Below, piece after piece: positions 4,975 through 5,049 of a DNA stretch of 5,049 nucleotides. The stretch is from Actinomycetota bacterium. GTDB taxonomy: Bacteria; Actinomycetota; Thermoleophilia; UBA2241. The stretch covers positions 1-5,049 of the forward strand of contig JAPLCL010000218.1 of the NCBI GenBank assembly GCA_026392265.1, given 5' to 3'. The stretch's first letter is position 1; each line of letters opens with the position of its first letter. A model generated the notes under the pieces. The model ran no database searches. It saw only the letters and a list, made by a program, of their open reading frames with translations, and was not told the origin of the DNA. The position numbers and the translations under genes were made by a program.

Positions 4975-5049
4975 GGGCGATTAGCTCAGCGGGAGAGCGC
5001 CCGCCTCACACGCGGGAGGTCGTTGGTTCAAGCCCAACATCGCCCACCA
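4975..5049 (+). tRNA. tRNA-Val (anticodon CAC)
   Basis: A complete 75-nt cloverleaf: acceptor GGGCGAT (4975-4981) pairs perfectly with ATCGCCC (5039-5045); the D-arm is GCTC/GAGC; the anticodon stem is CCCGC/GCGGG with loop CTCACAC and anticodon CAC at 5007-5009, reading GUG valine codons. A 5-nt variable loop AGGTC and T-arm GTTGG-TTCAAGC-CCAAC follow. The discriminator is A 5046, and CCA (5047-5049) is encoded, ending exactly at the window edge. A TATCCT -10-like hexamer at 4922-4927 is the only promoter hint upstream. Confidence 0.97.

Noticed and set aside
4975..5049. tRNA-Val as an integration (att) site for a genomic island
   Set aside because: No integrase and no repeat of the tRNA 3' end occurs inside the window. 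The downstream side is not available.
1..5049. A CRISPR array, toxin-antitoxin pair, transposase or other defence or mobile system
   Set aside because: No regularly spaced repeats, terminal inverted repeats with a transposase, or pairs of small overlapping genes of that kind are seen.

Overview
The window is about 70% G+C by eye. It has tightly packed genes, few A/T-rich spacers and strong G/C preference at third codon positions. Together with two starts that look leaderless, this suggests a high-GC actinobacterial chromosome, possibly a Thermoleophilia-like lineage or metagenome bin. The phylum is a moderate-confidence inference and the class is a guess. No mobile element, CRISPR array or defence module is visible.

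Positions 3-2123 hold an assimilatory sulfate-activation operon. The C-terminal part of cysD (ATP sulfurylase catalytic subunit, cut by the window edge) overlaps by 4 nt the start of cysN (its GTPase subunit). cysN is broken: the GTPase half is in one frame, domains II/III and the C-terminus are in the next frame, and roughly 60 conserved residues are missing at the junction near 1106-1118. The downstream frame is otherwise clean, so this is either a very recent deletion or an assembly error. The cysN C-terminus carries an APS-kinase-like domain that has lost its P-loop, so it is not expected to phosphorylate APS.

Positions 2124-2523 are non-coding. The first ~245 nt hold nothing recognisable. 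The rest holds a candidate promoter and a structured leader for a 67-residue cold-shock protein gene (2524-2727), which ends in a perfect 14-bp hairpin.

Positions 2813-4465 carry three plus-strand housekeeping or accessory genes: a YgjP/SprT-like zinc metallopeptidase, an SRPBCC (START/polyketide-cyclase fold) protein, and a small helix-hairpin-helix protein of the 'pathogenicity locus' (Cdd1) type. The last converges on a minus-strand NTF2/SnoaL-like gene (4462-4890), and the two stop codons share a CTAG. The window ends exactly at the encoded CCA of a tRNA-Val(CAC) gene.

No new multi-gene system could be supported. The observations most worth checking are the cysN deletion/frameshift, its degenerate APS-kinase domain, and the structured cold-shock leader.
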